Shown one piece after another: positions 60,226 to 64,000 of a stretch of DNA of 64,000 bases (the first letter of the stretch is position 1; each line of letters starts with the position of its first letter). The position numbers and the translations under genes are program-made. Below the pieces are notes generated by a model. The model ran no database searches and had not been told where the DNA came from. It worked only from the letters and a program-made list of their open reading frames with translations. The DNA is from Acridotheres tristis (lineage: Eukaryota > Chordata > Aves > Passeriformes > Sturnidae), in NCBI GenBank assembly GCA_037013685.1, contig CM072897.1:21774143-21838142 (forward strand). The letters are read 5' to 3'.

Positions 60226-61357
60226 GAGGTGGGAATAGGCTCCGGGATGCTGCAGGAGGGGTTTTGTGAGAGAATGTAGAAGCAGAGGGTGAAGAACAGC
60301 AGGAGAAGATACTGAAAGCAAGGGAGGCAGGTGATGTTCTCTCATGAACAGCTCTCAAGGTCCAGCCTTGCACTTGTGCATGTTAAACCTTCTGCCCTGG
60401 TTTCTGGCTCCTGAAGGCCAGCAGGAAGGGGTTTCCAGGTTATCATCCTGGGCAGCTGGGCAGTCAGACAGTTCTCCAGCCAAACTAGGGGGGTGCTGCT
60501 GTGTTTTCCCAGAAATCATGAGAACAGTCTGATAAGACACTTGTCTCTTGACCTTCAAACAGCAGACTCCATCCCCAGTGCCCTACCACTAGCCACCCCC
60601 ACCCTCCATCCCATTTGGCCTGGAGGTGCTTGGAAGAGGGTGAGGAGCTCTCTGGTTCATTGATGCCACCTCTCCAAGGCCCAGGAGGCGTCTCAGCACC
60701 GTCAGTGTGGCCGGTTGCAATTGTCACTGCTGATTTCTGTGCTCTCCTGCCTCTTTCTCCCTGACTGGTTTGGTGGCCCTGTCATTACCAGGTTTCTCCA
60801 GCTGCCTGTCAGGGTCCTACTGGCCTCAGCGTTGCCTCAGGCTCCTGGATAACAAACAAGGCACAGAAGAGTCCTTGGGCTTCCACGGCCTTAATTAGCT
60901 GGTGTCATTTTAGGGATGTGTGTCCTGCTGGAGACACAGACAGCTCAAGAGGCATCTTTAAATGCATCCAATTAGAGGGGGCTTCAGAGACGAGCCAGCA
61001 GCTCCTGAGTGCAGGGGCTGCTGTGAGACCTCATGTCCTCACTGGAGGCTGGAGGTGAGTTTTCTCCCCCTGGCAAACACCAGTCTCTCCTCGGTGGGAC
61101 CTGTCACTGCTGTGGCCCTGGTGGCGTTCACAGTATCCTGCCTAGTTTTTCTCCAAGAAATCTGCCAGTGAAACCTGTTGTACTCAAAGCTGGGGTAGAT
61201 GCTAGGATAAAATCAGTCAGTTTTTGTTCCAGTTTTCAGCAGTCCTGGATCTCCAAGGGAGCTGCTGCCCAGTGTCTTTGGACACAGCACAACTCCCCTG
61301 TTCCTTCCCCATGTCAGGTTCTGCTGTGTAGGACAGGCTGATGTGCCAATTCTCACC

Positions 61358-61440
61358 GTAACCACAGTCAAGGAGTTGGACTTAATGATCCTTGTACTGA
61401 GTTGATCCCTCCCAGATAAGGATATTCTGTGGTTCTTTGA
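61358..61440 (+). mobile_element. Short CR1 3' end (sense)
   Basis: 'aaggagttggacttaatgat', then 'gatccctcccag...gatattctgtggttc' matches the last part of a sense CR1 tail. Confidence 0.8.
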
Positions 61441-61769
61441 TAATCTGTTGCTGAGATCCAGCCCAAGGAGATCCCTGATTCCTAAGGACGTGCTTGGGAA
61501 GTCTAAGGAGGCTCCTTAGGGAGTCTAAGGAGTCCCATTCATGCCCTTCATGGACACATGAATTCCTCTGCAGGCTGTGACTGAGGGGTGCCACCACAAG
61601 CACCTCCTCACCACTCCAACGAGCTTGTGCCCAACAGGATCCACAAGGAGAAGCCACCTTGAGGTGCCACCGAGAGGCAGTGGCTTGGGGACTTCACACA
61701 GAACCTCCACTGGCACGGCAGTGACCTGAGTTACCTTGAAACCAAAGGCAGGCCAATGGGGTGAGGCTA

Positions 61770-62085
61770 TGGATCACAGAACCACACAAAGGTTTGGGTT
61801 GGAAAGGACTTTTAAAGCCCATCCAGTTCCACCCCTCCCTGCAAGGGGTAAGGATAACTTCTACTAGACCAGGCTCCTTCAATCCCCCTCCAACCTGGCC
61901 TTGAACACTTCAGGGATCCAGGGGCAGCCACAGCTTCTCTGGGCACCCTGTGCCAGGGCCTGCCCACCCTCACTGTAAAAAAATTATTTATATCCTATCT
62001 AAATCTCCCCTCTTTCAGTTTAAAACCATCACCTATCACAAACATCATCCTATCACAAAGGGCCCTGCTGAAAGGCCCATCTCAG
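61770..62085 (-). mobile_element. CR1 LINE fragment (antisense)
   Basis: 'gatcacagaaccacacaaag', 'ggtttgggttggaaaggact', 'ccttgaacacttcagggatc', 'cacagcttctctgggcaccc', 'atctaaatctcccctctttc' and 'agtttaaaaccatcacctat' follow the antisense CR1 in order. Confidence 0.93.
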
Positions 62086-62689
62086 TGCCATGAGTGTTAT
62101 AGGATGTTTTCTGAGATGTGTTTGTTCTTTAACATCTGCACACAGCTGTTTGCAAAGCCCTCATGGGGAGCTCTGCATTCCAGTCGGCCACGAACATCTC
62201 CAGCCAAACACGAACACACTCAGACTGCCAGAGTCTTCCTGTGCAAGGTGAGTTCATCCCAGCTCCCTGCCCACATCCTGGCTCTAACAGGTCACCTCTG
62301 GCACCTGCCTTTCCCCCGGGGAGGTTCCTTGGTGTCCCCATCCTCCCCTCCTGCCCCAAGCCTCCCTGCTGCTGCAGGTAACAGCACCCAGCACCATCCC
62401 TTCAGCCTCCAGCTCGGCTCCCTCAGCCTCTTCAGCAGGAGGCAGCTGGGTTAATCCCCTCCTCGGGACTCAAAAATGATTAAATCAATTAAACCCTCAT
62501 GGAAATGGGGCTCCCACCCCCAGTCCCGGATGTGGTGCTGAGGAGTCTGAGCTCTGCTGTGGCCGGGCTCAGTGGCAGTGGCTGCCCAGCTCTGCCCTCT
62601 CAAAGAGTTAACGCCGAGCAGCACCATTAATATTCTCACTGATAACCCCAAATACCAGCCCTGCACGGCTGTCGCTTTCATTAGCGCCG

Positions 62690-63080
62690 GGAAAATGAGC
62701 CCTTCAAAATAGGACAGGCGGCTGGGGGGGCGTGGGGAGGAGGGCTCTGGGGCCAAACATGCGATTTTCCGTGCGATTGACGGATATTAAACCTCCTTCC
62801 AGTGACGTCAGGGGTCGCTTGGGTGATGGCGAAGGATTCCCCAGCCCCCCTCGGCCCCGAGCCCCCCAGCCCGGCGGGTGGTGCCCCCGCCCCGGCACCG
62901 GGTGCCGCTCTCGGGAGGTGTGCGGGCGGCTGTCACATCGCATCAGCTCCCAGCCCCGGCGCGGTCACTCGGGTAAGGTCCTCTGCCGCAGAACCGCTTA
63001 GAGAGTCAGCGATTCACTCAACCGGCTGGGCAGTGCCAGGGGTGGCCGGGCACGGGCACCTCCCAGGGATGGGGCAGGGA
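62690..63080. promoter_or_regulatory. CpG island with CRE palindrome, candidate promoter
   Basis: The island contains a full TGACGTCA CRE at 62803-62810 and dense CpG ('cccgccccggcaccgggtgc', 'ggtgtgcgggcggctgtcac'). Upstream, 62.60-62.68 kb is AT-richer with homeodomain-like words ('accattaatattctc'). No coding exon of a known gene follows inside the window. It could start a gene beyond 64 kb or a non-coding transcript. Confidence 0.45.
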
Positions 63081-63718
63081 GGGGAGATGGGGCGTGAGGA
63101 TTTTTCCTTCTCAGATGAGGAAGGGGAGCAAGAACCCTGCTCGGTGGGTGGGAAAGTTCATCTTCCGTGTTACCTGTCCAGGAGGTGCAGAGCCCGCGGC
63201 ACCTCAGATCTCCTAAATTTTGCTTTCCGCTTGTATTCCCGGCAAAGCTGAGCCCTCGGGACATCGGGAAAGGACGGCTCAGCCAGGGGCCAGATCCATT
63301 CTGCTCTCCACCGCAGCCTCCTACGGGATTCCGGGGAAGTTGCCAGAGCATGGATTGTTTTTTTCAGTTGTTGCATCTCCCAGTATTTCGGATGCAGTTG
63401 TCCAGCTCCTTTGGGATGCTGCTGAGGTGAGAGAGAGGGATCGGATGAGATGGGGAAACTGAGGCAGGGGCCAGGAGCTTGAGTACATGTGCTGTCCAAA
63501 CACACGATGGAATGGGGCTCAGGACTGGGGTTGTGGTGCACCAGAGGAGCCACAGAAGGAGCTGCTGCAGCGACGGGAAGCACAGGCTGTGGGTGGCCAA
63601 GGCTGCTGTAGCAGTCTGGAAGGACCACGCTCATTTGTGGCACCATGTCCCCATCCAGGTCCCGGTGTCCATAGTGAGAAACAAGTCTTGCAAGATGCTG
63701 AGTGTGTGCCAAGGCCCC

Positions 63719-63880
63719 TCAAAGAATCTTAGAACAGTGTGGAAAGGACCCCAAAACTCATCTCGTTCCACCCCCTGCCATGGGCAGGGGCATCTTCCAC
63801 TCGATCAGGCTGCTCCAAGCCCTGTCCAAGCTTGCTTTGAACAGTTACAGGGATCCGAGGGTAGCCACAGCTTCATCCTT
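63719..63880 (-). mobile_element. CR1 LINE fragment (antisense)
   Basis: 'caaagaatcttagaacagtg', 'tggaaaggaccccaaaactc', 'ccaccccctgccatgggcag' and 'ctgctccaagccctgtccaa' match the antisense CR1 tail. Confidence 0.92.
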
Positions 63881-64000
63881 CTCTTCCCAAATGCGGACAT
63901 TGAAGCAGTTTATGTTCAAGCCAGGCATTAAGTGGGAAATGAAGATCCACTTTGACGCATGCCCAGGGAGGGTGATGACCAAGACAAATCTGTCCCTGAC

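Noticed and set aside
1..64000. CRISPR arrays, operons, phage or bacterial defence genes
   Set aside because: The repeats present are CR1 tails, an LTR and simple repeats; introns and CpG islands show this is vertebrate nuclear DNA.
1..64000. tRNA or other small structured RNA genes
   Set aside because: No credible tRNA B-box was seen; the few partial matches lie in CR1 or lack an A-box partner.

Overview
This is vertebrate, almost certainly avian, nuclear DNA. Fifteen truncated CR1-type LINE tails lie on both strands, there is one solo LTR of class II endogenous retrovirus type, coding is split by GT-AG introns, and several short GC- and CpG-rich blocks look like promoters. Some CR1 copies resemble subfamilies common in Neoaves, so a passerine or other neoavian bird is my best guess; this is inference. 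No bacterial or phage-like content is present.

Three protein genes are recognisable, all on the minus strand: PIGQ (first coding exon only, 3820-4484), NHLRC4 (one coding exon, 9648-10760) and PRR35 (two coding exons, 25524-27145 and 23592-24522, joined in frame to 850 codons). As I recall it, human 16p13.3 has the same order and relative orientation (CAPN15, PRR35, NHLRC4, PIGQ, RAB40C), so this is a conserved syntenic block read from its far end. The rest of PIGQ lies left of position 1. CAPN15, the expected next gene upstream of PRR35, is not visible in the 36 kb to the right.

Layout. 1-3819: PIGQ intron. 3820-4510: PIGQ first coding exon with a short 5' UTR. 4511 to about 7900: PIGQ upstream intron ending in a CpG island that is probably its promoter; an antisense CR1 runs into that island and a degenerate minisatellite of about 51-bp units flanks the other side. 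8190-9647: likely NHLRC4 3' UTR or downstream region with two CR1 tails. 9648-10760: NHLRC4. 10761-23591: intergenic, with a perfect 51-unit CCT array, a solo LTR with a 6-bp target duplication, and a good plus-strand poly(A) site. 23592-27170: PRR35. 27171-64000: no supportable coding gene; scattered CpG-rich blocks (about 30.2, 36.5, 38, 39.6, 40.5, 44.3, 54.1, 56.7 and 62.9 kb), CR1 tails, simple repeats and a few clusters of transcription-factor-like motifs.

The genes do not form one pathway. PIGQ acts in the first step of GPI-anchor synthesis at the ER, PRR35 looks like a nuclear ZNF750-type zinc-finger cofactor, and NHLRC4 is a beta-propeller protein of unknown function. Their proximity reflects conserved synteny rather than an operon.
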